DNA of 64,000 bases, from the NCBI RefSeq assembly GCF_040744945.1, contig NZ_CP160453.1, positions 1,860,001 to 1,924,000 on the forward strand, given 5' to 3'. The position numbers were made by a program, and so were the translations under genes. The stretch is from Saccharothrix sp. HUAS TT1. GTDB lineage: Bacteria; Actinomycetota; Actinomycetes; Mycobacteriales; Pseudonocardiaceae. Every line of letters starts with the position of its first letter. Positions within the stretch are counted from its first letter, which is position 1. Shown in pieces: positions 17,111 to 25,169 of the stretch. Under the pieces are notes generated by a model. The model did not search any database. It saw nothing but the letters and a program-made list of their open reading frames with translations, and had not been told where the DNA came from.

Positions 17111-17781
17111 GTGAATGGATGACCGCAGCACTCGATCACCGAGCGAGGTTATGTATCTGCAGAAGGCCTTGTCTGATATCGACCACCTTAAGTCGGAACG
17201 AGCGCGTGCGACGCAGCCAGATTGGGCTGGGCACGGCGCTCGGCTGCCGCGCCTGTGGGCTGGTCGACGCCTTGACGGCGTCGACCAGCCCACAGGCTTG
17301 CCTACGGCATACCTAGAACGCCCTAGCGTGACCAGGCTCGGGTAGTAACCTAGGTTGTAAAAGGTCGCCTAGGCAGTTACCCGAAAATTTCTGTGCATGA
17401 TCTTTTGCTGTCCCTAAGGCATCGTCGAGCGAGCACAGCGGGCAGCGATAGCACAACGACCGGCAATCGAGCCCTCAGTTACCCCCGATTAATGACGATA
17501 GAGGTCCACATCGACCAGTCCACAGTGGTGGTTCGCATTCGGAAATAATGCAGGTGGCGGCAGACTCTGAAAGGTGTCGGCAGACGACAGGCAGGCAAGA
17601 TCCACGAACTTCGGGTTCAGAAGTCAGGCTCTTGGGTTGGGGACGCCGTCATGACGATGCCCGACGACCGTGCGTCGGTACCCGGCCTGAACCGACGTGA
17701 TCCAGTTCGGAGCCTGCTTGTCGGAGGTGTTCGCTAGCTTGCCTCCAGCGGATGTGGTGATCGGCTCAGGGGAGTGGTGTC
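17111..17781. other. Non-coding stretch between NACHT and GIY-YIG genes
   Basis: About 670 bp of mixed composition without a believable gene. Apart from the 21-bp hairpin it has a second dyad near 17339-17383: GGGTA and CCTAGG arms mirrored by CCTAGG and TACCC with a 4-nt internal mismatch. The rest shows nothing I can name. It may be remains of lost island genes. Confidence 0.5.
17251..17297. other. Perfect 21-bp hairpin with 5-nt loop
   Basis: The 21 bases at 17251-17271 (beginning GCCTGTGGGCTGGTCGACG) are exactly complementary to 17277-17297, with loop TTGAC. Such length and perfection are rare for an ordinary terminator. Because the region reads almost the same on both strands, it gives rise to spurious small frames. 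Confidence 0.7.
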
Positions 17782-18390
17782 ATGGGGAGTGGTCTGTACG
17801 TCGAGCGGGCAGAGGGGTTGCTGAACCCTGCTCGGGTGTACTCGCGTAATGAGGTGCTCGTGCGGGACTCCCCGATCCCGAAGCGGCCCGGTGTCTACGC
17901 CTGGTACTTCGAGGAGGTTCCGCCCGGGGTGCCGACCGACGGGTGCCGTGTCACCGATGCCGGGACGCTGCTCTACGTCGGCATTGCCCCTAAGGCGCCG
18001 CCGGCGAACGGAAAGGCTGCCAGTCAGCGGGGCCTGTATGCACGGGTGCGCGAGCACTTCCGCAGCAACGCCGAAGGGTCCACCCTGCGGTTGACGCTGG
18101 GTTGCCACCTCGCCGAACGGCTGGGCATCCAGCTTCGTCGGGTAGGCAGCGGCAAGCGGTTGACCTTCACCCCCGCCGGGGAAGCGAAGCTGAGCGAGTG
18201 GATGGGTGTCCACGCCCGTGTGGCCTTCATCGCCGAGGACGAGCCGTGGAAGCTGGAGCACAGCCTTATCAACGGCGAAGTGCTTCCTCTGAACCTCATG
18301 GACAACGCCCACAACCCGTACTACCCAACGCTCAAGGCACTCCGCGCACAGCACAAAGCCGCCGCGCGGAACCTTCCGATCTTCTCCTGA
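17782..18390 (+). CDS. GIY-YIG nuclease-like protein
   Basis: A 202-residue protein with the GIY-YIG signature split into PGVYAWYFEEVP (GVY for GIY) and GTLLYVGIAPK (YVG for YIG). An arginine follows in GLYARVREHF, and a probable metal-binding glutamate in EPWKLEHSLI with a final asparagine in LPLNLMDNAHNP. All expected active-site positions are present, so it may be a real DNA nuclease. There is no extra DNA-binding or specificity domain, so its target is unknown. ATG 17782 follows GGGGAG. Its codon use is closer to the host than that of the NACHT gene. It is the last gene inside the island. Confidence 0.75.
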   Translation: MGSGLYVERAEGLLNPARVYSRNEVLVRDSPIPKRPGVYAWYFEEVPPGVPTDGCRVTDAGTLLYVGIAPKAPPANGKAASQRGLYARVREHFRSNAEGSTLRLTLGCHLAERLGIQLRRVGSGKRLTFTPAGEAKLSEWMGVHARVAFIAEDEPWKLEHSLINGEVLPLNLMDNAHNPYYPTLKALRAQHKAAARNLPIFS

Positions 18391-18474
18391 TCGGCTCCGC
18401 GATGGATGCTGCGGCACGTGGACCGTGGGTGACGTTGCTGCTGGCGGCTCCGGAAGGAGACGTCATGCCGCACC

Positions 18475-18496
18475 CACGGAACCTGTACGGAACAAC
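18475..18496 (+). repeat. Candidate integrase arm-type site, right
   Basis: CACGGAACCTG followed by TACGGAACAAC matches the left copy (10816-10837) at 20 of 22 positions, in the same direction. It sits 65 bp inside the right end repeat. Confidence 0.5.
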
Positions 18497-18561
18497 ATGT
18501 CGCGTTCCACATCGGGCGACGGTTGAAGCGCAGGTCAGGGGCCTGATGTGGTGGTGCCGTC

Positions 18562-18628
18562 AGATCCTGCGGAAGGACCTGCGGGCGCGGGAGGTTCGGT
18601 GATCGGGTGACCGGTTGGCGCAGGTGAG
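18562..18628 (+). repeat. Right end of the integrated element (attR), displaced 3' end of the CoA ligase gene
   Basis: The frame reads ILRKDLRAREVR then stop, the same C-terminus as the CoA ligase at 10655 but with mainly silent changes and even higher GC. It has no gene body in front, so it is a fragment, probably the original chromosomal gene end pushed aside by the insertion. The ligase terminator stem is also kept (18616-18625 with 18643-18652). The rest of the 345-bp gap 18391-18735 holds only the arm-type repeat. Confidence 0.75.
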
Positions 18629-18735
18629 CCGGACCACGGCTGACCTGCGCCACTGTGGTGGTCGGTGTGATCGGCTGGTTCCGGTGCTCGGTCAGCTCGC
18701 AGGCACGTGTGGAGTGGCGTGCCGTTCGATGCCGG

Positions 18736-21114
18736 CTATTCGGAAGATCGAATGCGGTCTGCGCGCTCGATGAGCTGTTGTGCCTCTTCACCGCGCCCAA
18801 GGCTTTGCAGTGTCACCGCGAGGTTGTTCAGGCGGATGGCGATGATGGGGTGGTCGGGTTCGTAGGTGGTTTCGGTGATGGCTAGTGCTCGTTCGAGCAG
18901 GGGTTGGGCGTCTTCGGGGCGGCCGAGGGCACTCAACGTGAAGCCGAGGTTGTTCAGGCTGGTGGCGACTTCGGGGTGGTTGGGCCCGTAGGCGGTTTCG
19001 GCGATGGTCAGTGCGCGTTCGTAGAGGGGTTGGGCATCGCCGGGGTGGCCGAGGTCGCTCAACGCGAGGCCGAGGTTGTTCAGGTCGATGGCGACTTCGG
19101 GGTGGTCGGGTCCGTAGGTGGCTTCGGTGATGGTCAGCGCGCGTTCGAGCAGGGGTTGGGCGTCTTCGGGGCGGCCGAGGTCGCGCAATGTGAGGCCGAG
19201 GCTGCTCAGGTCGATGGCGACTTCGGGGTGGTCGGGTCCGTAGGCGGCTTCGGCGATGGCCAGCGCGCGTTCGAGCAGGGGCTGGGCATCGCCGGGGCGG
19301 CCGAGGTCGCGCAATGCGAGGCCGAGGTTGTTCAGGACGGTGGCGACTTCGGGGTGGTCGGGTCCGTAGGTGGCTTCGGCGATGGCCAGCGCGCGCTGGT
19401 ACAGGGGTTGGGCGTCGGCGGGGCGGCCGTGGGTTTGGAGGTAGGTGGCGGCGCGGTCGAGGAGCCACGCGGTGTGCTCGGTGGTGATAGGTGGGGTGGC
19501 CGTGCTGTCCTCGTGCACGGTCAAGACGTGGGGTAGGAGTGCTCGCCAGCGCGGCCAGTTCTCCGGTGCGGCGATGATGTTGCCGGGCAGATCGGCAGCG
19601 AGCAGTCGCTGGACCACCGGCGCCGGGGACGTGAGAGCCGGTGTCACCGTGGTGGTGCGGGCGCGCAGGGATTGTTGGAGCAGTCGGTGGGCGGTGGTCA
19701 CCTCGTCGCCGGAGCGCCGGACCAGGAACCAGCCGACCAGTGCGCCGACCGTCTCGGCGAACCGCACTGGATCTGCGGCGACCTCGGCCAGCGGTTCGGG
19801 CAGGACCTCCGGGTGGGTGGTGAACAGGTCCAGGGGGACGGGTTCGGGGGCCAGCCAGGCCAGCAGGTCGAGCAGTTGTGCCGCCGCCCGGTCCTGCTCG
19901 ACCACGGCGGTCAGCGACAGGTCCCACAGGGTCGCCAGCGTTTCCTCACGGCCGGCGACCCGACCTCGGCCGATCATCTCGGCGGTGCGCGTGCGCAGCA
20001 GGTCCAGGTAGGCGTCGGCCGGGAGTTCGGTGGCCTCCAGGTAGGCCGACGCCTGCTCCAGTGCCAGGGGCAGGTCACCCAGCCACTCGGCCAGCGCGTT
20101 CGCCACGTCGTCGGCCACCTCGGGGACGCGGCGTTGCAGCAGTGCCACGCTCTCCGCGCGGTCCAGCACGTCCACGTCGAGCACCGGACCGAGCGACCGG
20201 AACCCGTTGCGCCTGGTGGTGACCAGCACCCACCCGCCCCTGGACGGCACGTAGGGCCGCAGGGCGTCGACGTCCTCGGCGTTGTCGAACACCAGCAGCC
20301 AGCGCTGACGTCCCCGCAGTTCCGCCAAGACCCTCGCGGTCGGGTCGGCGGCGCCGTCCACGCCCAGCGCGGCACCCAGCTCGGCCAGGTGGTCCGGGAT
20401 CAGGGAGGGCTGCTCGGCGGGGATCCACCACACCACGTCGAAGTCGGCGGCGCAGCGGTGGACGTGCTCGATCGCGAGTTGCGACTTGCCCACCCCGCCC
20501 AGGCCCCGCAGCGAGTGCACCGCCACCGTGCCCGGTGACCGCATCGCCTCCCTCAGCCGCGACAGCGACCCGACACGACCGGTGAAGTTCGGGTTCCGCG
20601 CCGGCACGTTCCACACGTCCGGCAACGAGCCGGGGAACCGGGGCGCCCGCGCCACCGCCCGCGTGCGGCCCGGGAAGCCGGGGGCGGTGGCGGGCTTCAA
20701 CCGGCCCTCGACGGCGCCCTTCACCACCCGCAGCAGCCGGGCACGGGCGTCTTCCGGCGGAAGGTCGAACAGGTCCTCCGACACCACCGACCCCAACAGG
20801 CCCGGTCGGTCGCAGTCCTCCACCCGCAGCACCAGCAGCTTGCGCTCGGCGCCCAGCGGGTCGTCGCGCCACGCGGCCTGCCACTCGGCCGCACCGTAAG
20901 TCGACCCCGCGTAAGCCGTCGACAGGACCGCGATGGTGCGTTCCGCCTTCCGCACGCCCTCCTGCATGGTGGCGACCCAGTTGCTGCCCGGCACGATGTC
21001 CCACGCCTGGACCAGCACCCGGTGACCGGCCTCCTCCAACTCCCACGCGACCCACTCGGCCCACTGCCGGTCGTCCTGCGCGTAGGAGACGAAGAAGTCC
21101 CACCCGTCCGCCAC
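18736..21114 (-). CDS. TIR / NB-ARC / TPR STAND protein, paralogue 1
   Basis: A 792-residue protein in three parts. The TIR domain (1-130) has DFFVSYAQDDRQWAEWVAWEL, then VQAWDIVPGSNW, TIAVLSTAYAGS and AAEWQAAW, whose glutamate is where NAD-cleaving TIR domains carry their catalytic residue. The NB-ARC ATPase has its P-loop GLGGVGKS at about 204-211 and Walker B LLVFDNAED at about 273-281. The C-terminal array has at least five 42-residue TPRs, each with YGPDHPEVA or a close variant. This is the layout of immune and signalling STAND proteins: TPRs sense, NB-ARC oligomerises, TIR acts. GTG 21114 (VADGWDFFV) has GAGGGG eight bases upstream and aligns with the start of paralogue 2; GTG 21147 is an alternative. 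Confidence 0.88.
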   Translation of the reverse strand: MADGWDFFVSYAQDDRQWAEWVAWELEEAGHRVLVQAWDIVPGSNWVATMQEGVRKAERTIAVLSTAYAGSTYGAAEWQAAWRDDPLGAERKLLVLRVEDCDRPGLLGSVVSEDLFDLPPEDARARLLRVVKGAVEGRLKPATAPGFPGRTRAVARAPRFPGSLPDVWNVPARNPNFTGRVGSLSRLREAMRSPGTVAVHSLRGLGGVGKSQLAIEHVHRCAADFDVVWWIPAEQPSLIPDHLAELGAALGVDGAADPTARVLAELRGRQRWLLVFDNAEDVDALRPYVPSRGGWVLVTTRRNGFRSLGPVLDVDVLDRAESVALLQRRVPEVADDVANALAEWLGDLPLALEQASAYLEATELPADAYLDLLRTRTAEMIGRGRVAGREETLATLWDLSLTAVVEQDRAAAQLLDLLAWLAPEPVPLDLFTTHPEVLPEPLAEVAADPVRFAETVGALVGWFLVRRSGDEVTTAHRLLQQSLRARTTTVTPALTSPAPVVQRLLAADLPGNIIAAPENWPRWRALLPHVLTVHEDSTATPPITTEHTAWLLDRAATYLQTHGRPADAQPLYQRALAIAEATYGPDHPEVATVLNNLGLALRDLGRPGDAQPLLERALAIAEAAYGPDHPEVAIDLSSLGLTLRDLGRPEDAQPLLERALTITEATYGPDHPEVAIDLNNLGLALSDLGHPGDAQPLYERALTIAETAYGPNHPEVATSLNNLGFTLSALGRPEDAQPLLERALAITETTYEPDHPIIAIRLNNLAVTLQSLGRGEEAQQLIERADRIRSSE

Positions 21115-21169
21115 GGACACCACCCCTCGCACCGCGTACCCCGTCACATCGTGCCCGCCCGACCCCCGG

Positions 21170-23650
21170 TTACGGCCCCGATCGCGGTGTCAGCCGGTCG
21201 GCGCGTTCGGACAGCGGCGCGGCTTCGGCGGGCAGGCCCATGTCGCGCAGGACGGCGGCGAGGGTGCGCAGGCGGGTGGCGACAGCGGGGTGGTCGGGGC
21301 CGTGGACGGCTTCGGTGACAGCCACCGCGCGTTCGAGGAGGTCGCGGGCCTCGGCGTGCTGCCCCAGGTCGCCCAGCAGGGAGCCGAGGTTGTTCAGGCG
21401 GGCGGCGACGACGGGGTGGGCGGGGCCGTAGGTGGCGGTGTCGATGGCCAGTGCGCGTTCCAGCAGGGCGCGGGCCCCGGTCGGGTCGCCCAGGGCCAGG
21501 GTGGTCAGGCCGAGGTTGCTCAGCCGGATCGCCACCTCGGGGTGGTCCGGGCCGGACGTGGCTTCCTGGGCGGCCACGGCTCGTTCCAGCACGACCTTGG
21601 CCTCCTCGGTCCGGCCGACGCCGTGCAGGGCCAGGCCCAGGTTGTTCAGGCTGGTGGCGACGGCCGGGTGGTCGGCGGGGTAGTGCGCCCGGTCGATGGT
21701 CAGGGCGCGTTCCAGCAGCGGCAGGGCGTCGGCGGCGCGGTCGGAGTCGATCAGCGCCAGGCCCAGGATGTTCAGCACGTTCGCCACGTCCGGGTGGTCC
21801 GGGCCGTACAGCCGCTCGTTGGTGGCCAGCGCGCGTTCGAGCAGTTCCCTGGCCTCGCCGTGCCGACCCAGCCGGCGCAGCACGAGACCGAGGTTGTTCA
21901 GCTCGACCGCGACGCTCGCGTGGTCGGGGCCGTGCTCCGCCTCGGTCATGGCCAGCGCCCGCCGGAACAGCGGCAGCGCCTCGTCCAGGCGGCCCTGGGT
22001 CTGCAGGTAGGTGGCGGCGCGGTCGAGCAGCCACGCGGTGCGGTCCGGCGCGCCGATCACGGCGGCGGTGACGTCGTCGCACACCGCCAGCACGTGGGCG
22101 AGCAGGGTCCGCCACCGCGGCCAGTTCTCCGGCGCGCCCGCGATCCGGGCGGGCAGGTCGGCCGCGAGCAGTTCGTGCGCCGACGTCGCCGCCGCCCGGT
22201 CGACGTGCCGGGCGCGCAGCGACTCCCGGAGCAGCCGGTGGGCGATGGTGATCTCGTCGTCGGCGCGCCGCACCAGGAACCGGTCGACCAGCACGCCGAC
22301 GGTGTCGGCCAGCGCCAGCGGGTCGGTGACGACGTCCGCCAGCGGCGGCGGCAACCGGGTGGGGTTCCCGGTGAGCAGGTCCAGCGGCACCGGTTCGGGG
22401 GCCAGCCACGCCAGCAGGTGGAGCACCCGGGTCGCCGCCGGGTCCCGCTCCGCGGCGGCGGCCAGCGACAGGTCCCACAGCGTCGCCAGGGTCTCGTCCC
22501 GGCCGGCCACCCGGCCGCGGCCGATCACCTCGGCGATCCGGGTGCGGACCAGGTCCAGGTACGCCGTGATCGGCAGGCCGGTGGTGTCCAGGTACGCCGA
22601 CGCCTGCTCGATCGCCAGCGGCAGGTCGCCGAGCAGCCCGGCCAGCTCGTCGGCCCGGTCGTCGGTGATCGGCGGCACGCGGCGGCGCAGCAGCGCCACG
22701 CTCTCCGCCCGGTCCAGCACGTCCACGTCCAGCACCGCGCCCAACGCCCGGAAGCCGCTGCGCCGGGTGGTGACGAGCACGCGGCCGTCACCGGCGGGCA
22801 CGTGCTCGCGCAACCGGGCGGGGTCCTCGGCGTTGTCGAACACCAGCAGCCAGCGCCGGCGCGCCCGCAGGTCCGCCAGCACGGCCGCCACCAGCGCGGT
22901 CTGGTCGGCGCCGCCGATCCCCAGCTCGTGCCCGAGCCGGGCCAGGTGGTCGGGGACCAGCGCGGGCTGCTCCGCCGGCACCCACCAGACGACGTCGAAG
23001 TCGTGCGCGAACCGGTGCGCGTACTCGATCACCAGCTCGGACTTGCCGACGCCGCCGAGCCCGTGCAGCGAGTGCACGGTCACCGCCCCGGACCCGCGCA
23101 CCGCCGCGCGCAGCCGGGTCAGCGACTCGGCCCGACCGGTGAAGTTCGGGTTGCGCGGCGGCACGTTCCACACCGCGGGCAGCGCGCCGGGGAACCGCGG
23201 CGGGCGGCCGGGGAAGCCGGGCGGGTCGGCGGGCTTGAGCCGCCCGCCCACCGCGCCGCGCACGACGCGCCGCAGCCGTTCCCGCGCGATCGCCTCGTCC
23301 ACGCCGAACAGGTCCGCCGACACCACCGAGCCCAGCAACCCGGGCCGCTCGCACTCGTCCAGCCGCAGCACGACCAGCCCGCGGTCCGCGCCCGCCGGGT
23401 CGTCGCGCCACGCCGCCTGCCACTCGGCGGCGCGGTGCGCGGAGCCGAGGTAGGCCGTCGACAGCAGCGCGACGGTCCGCCGCGCGCCGCGCACGCCGTC
23501 CTGCGCCTGACCGACCCAGTTCGCGCCGGGCACCGCGTCCCACGCCCGCACCAGCACCCGGTGGCCGCCCGCCTCCAGCTCCCAGGCCACCCACTCGGCC
23601 CACGCCCGGTCGGCCTCGCTGTGGGAGACGAAGAAGTCCCACTCCGCCAC
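21170..23650 (-). CDS. TIR / NB-ARC / TPR STAND protein, paralogue 2
   Basis: An 826-residue protein with the same layout as its neighbour: TIR (WDFFVSHSEADRAWAEWVAWEL, AAEWQAAW), NB-ARC (P-loop GLGGVGKS at 197-204, LLVFDNAED near 262) and about seven kinesin-light-chain-type TPRs (HGPDHASVAVELNNLGL and variants). It starts at GTG 23650 with GAGGGG seven bases upstream. Its stop is 55 bp before the start of paralogue 1, so it is the first gene of a two-gene operon. The TIR and NB-ARC parts are close between the two while the TPR arrays differ, as expected for a duplicated sensor pair with different ligands. Confidence 0.88.
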   Translation of the reverse strand: MAEWDFFVSHSEADRAWAEWVAWELEAGGHRVLVRAWDAVPGANWVGQAQDGVRGARRTVALLSTAYLGSAHRAAEWQAAWRDDPAGADRGLVVLRLDECERPGLLGSVVSADLFGVDEAIARERLRRVVRGAVGGRLKPADPPGFPGRPPRFPGALPAVWNVPPRNPNFTGRAESLTRLRAAVRGSGAVTVHSLHGLGGVGKSELVIEYAHRFAHDFDVVWWVPAEQPALVPDHLARLGHELGIGGADQTALVAAVLADLRARRRWLLVFDNAEDPARLREHVPAGDGRVLVTTRRSGFRALGAVLDVDVLDRAESVALLRRRVPPITDDRADELAGLLGDLPLAIEQASAYLDTTGLPITAYLDLVRTRIAEVIGRGRVAGRDETLATLWDLSLAAAAERDPAATRVLHLLAWLAPEPVPLDLLTGNPTRLPPPLADVVTDPLALADTVGVLVDRFLVRRADDEITIAHRLLRESLRARHVDRAAATSAHELLAADLPARIAGAPENWPRWRTLLAHVLAVCDDVTAAVIGAPDRTAWLLDRAATYLQTQGRLDEALPLFRRALAMTEAEHGPDHASVAVELNNLGLVLRRLGRHGEARELLERALATNERLYGPDHPDVANVLNILGLALIDSDRAADALPLLERALTIDRAHYPADHPAVATSLNNLGLALHGVGRTEEAKVVLERAVAAQEATSGPDHPEVAIRLSNLGLTTLALGDPTGARALLERALAIDTATYGPAHPVVAARLNNLGSLLGDLGQHAEARDLLERAVAVTEAVHGPDHPAVATRLRTLAAVLRDMGLPAEAAPLSERADRLTPRSGP

Positions 23651-23810
23651 CGGTCACCCCCTCGCCGCACGTGCTCCCGATCCCATCGTTCCCCCACCGG
23701 ACCGCACTACCACCCGATGGTGTTGACCTCGGCTACTGACCGAGCCGGACCGGTCACGCTCCACAACCATGTCGGGTACAAATCTGGATCACACATCGGA
23801 GAACACGCGC

Positions 23811-24029
23811 ATGCGCATCCTCGGAAAGCTGGCCGCCGCGGCCGGCGTCACCGCCGTCATCCTGCTCGCCTCACCGGCCGCCAACGCCGCGCCGGTCGAC
23901 GCGAAGGCGCTGCCCGGCCTCGGCCCGGTGCAGGGCATCGTGAGCCAGGTCCTCGGCGGCCTCACGGGCGGCCTGGGCGGCGGCAGCGGTCTGGGTGGCG
24001 GCGGCGGCCTGGGCAACCTGGGCGGCTGA
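23811..24029 (+). CDS. Small secreted Gly-rich protein
   Basis: A 72-residue protein from ATG 23811 (an upstream ATG at 23769 is possible). It has a signal peptide MRILGKLAAAAGVTAVILLA with an Ala-x-Ala cleavage region (ANAAPVDA). The mature part is about 45 residues, LPGLGPVQGIVSQVLGGL followed by a tail made almost only of Gly and Leu. I do not recognise a family. Short secreted proteins of this kind in actinomycetes include surface-active peptides, but no cysteine or chaplin motif is present. It stands alone, divergent from the TIR gene pair. Confidence 0.65.
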   Translation: MRILGKLAAAAGVTAVILLASPAANAAPVDAKALPGLGPVQGIVSQVLGGLTGGLGGGSGLGGGGGLGNLGG

Positions 24030-24146
24030 CCCGGCTTCGGGCCGGGCCCCGCTGGAGGGCCCGGCCCGGCCGGTCGGGCTGCACCGATAAAGATCACAGT
24101 GACCACGGGCGTGAGGCCGTCGGGCGCATCTGGCAGGCTGACGCCC

Positions 24147-24893
24147 ATGGCTGTCGGAACCCTGGTGCTGCTCCGCCACGGCGAGAGCGTCTGGAACGCG
24201 GAGAACCTGTTCACCGGTTGGGTGGACGTCCCCCTCTCGGAGAAGGGTGTGAACGAGGCGAAGCGCGGCGGCACGCTGCTGCGCGAAGCGGGTGTGCTGC
24301 CCGACGTGGTGCACACGTCGTTGCTGCGGCGGGCCATCGGCACGGCCAACCTCGCCCTCGACGCCGCCGACCGGCACTGGATCCCGGTGCGCCGGGACTG
24401 GCGGCTCAACGAGCGGCACTACGGCGCGCTCCAGGGCAAGAACAAGAAGCAGACGCTGGAGGAGTTCGGCGAGGAGCAGTTCATGCTCTGGCGCCGCTCC
24501 TACGACACCCCGCCGCCGCCGATCGCGCCCGGCGCCGAGTTCAGCCAGGACGGCGACCCGCGCTACGCCGACCTCGGTCCCGACCTGCCGCTCACCGAGT
24601 GCCTGCTCGACGTGGTCAAGCGGATGGTCCCGTACTGGGAGTCGGCGATCGTGCCGGACCTGCGCACGGGCCGGACGGTCCTCGTCGCCGCGCACGGCAA
24701 CTCGCTGCGCGCCCTGGTCAAGCACCTCGACGGCGTGTCGGACGAGGCCATCGCGGGCCTGAACATCCCCACCGGCATCCCGCTGCGCTACGACCTGGAC
24801 GACGAGCTGCGCCCGGTCAAGCCGGGCGGCGAGTACCTGGACCCGGACGCGGCGGCCGACGCGATCAAGGCCGTGGCCAACCAGGGCCGCTAG
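24147..24893 (+). CDS. gpmA: 2,3-bisphosphoglycerate-dependent phosphoglycerate mutase
   Basis: Interconverts 3- and 2-phosphoglycerate in glycolysis. The 248-residue protein has the phosphohistidine motif [20 protein letters not shown] with the active histidine in [15 protein letters not shown], the [24 protein letters not shown] block of the dPGM family and the second histidine in [20 protein letters not shown] 24147 gives the family's usual N-terminus [14 protein letters not shown]. In mycobacteria gpm1 likewise sits directly before senX3-regX3. Confidence 0.96.
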   Translation: MAVGTLVLLRHGESVWNAENLFTGWVDVPLSEKGVNEAKRGGTLLREAGVLPDVVHTSLLRRAIGTANLALDAADRHWIPVRRDWRLNERHYGALQGKNKKQTLEEFGEEQFMLWRRSYDTPPPPIAPGAEFSQDGDPRYADLGPDLPLTECLLDVVKRMVPYWESAIVPDLRTGRTVLVAAHGNSLRALVKHLDGVSDEAIAGLNIPTGIPLRYDLDDELRPVKPGGEYLDPDAAADAIKAVANQGR

Positions 24894-25169
24894 ACCGGGC
24901 ACAGCGGTCGGCTCCACCACCGGACGGCGGCACGTGCGCAGGGGATACCCGGCGCGCGTGCCGCCGTTTCGTCCTCTGCCCGTCACCCGGGGGAGGACCC
25001 GGCTTCCCCCGCTCTGCACCTGTCCGAACAGGACCCGACTCAATTGGACACGATTGGGTGAACTCCGGTCGTCCGCTGGGAAAACATCCACCCAGGAGGG
25101 TGTCGCAGGTGTCACGAACCACGCCCGAGGACTAGGCCGCACCCGCCCTGACCTGCTTACGATGCGTTC

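Larger units (their letters stand above)
10655..18628. mobile_element. Integrated genomic island (about 8 kb) carrying a NACHT immune gene
   Basis: It is bounded by the 67-bp repeats at 10655-10721 and 18562-18628, with internal arm-type repeats. A tyrosine integrase lies near the left end and reads toward it, as in actinomycete integrative elements. Base composition in the middle is clearly more AT-rich than the flanks. No replication, transfer or excisionase gene is recognisable, so this is a small satellite-like island or the remains of a larger one. The inserted cargo is the nuclease-NACHT gene and a GIY-YIG gene. Confidence 0.72.

Noticed and set aside
17102..17345. Small frames on both strands around the 21-bp hairpin
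   Set aside because: They arise because the palindrome reads alike on both strands; no ribosome-binding site or conservation is visible.
18736..23650. FxSxx-COOH peptide system for the TIR/TPR genes
   Set aside because: The domain layout is similar to the tetratricopeptide member of that system, but no precursor ending FxSxx and no radical SAM enzyme is in the neighbourhood.
24894..25169. Possible PHO/RegX3 box (GGTGAACTC) upstream of senX3
   Set aside because: Only one half-site is visible and the direct or inverted partner is missing, so it is too weak to call.
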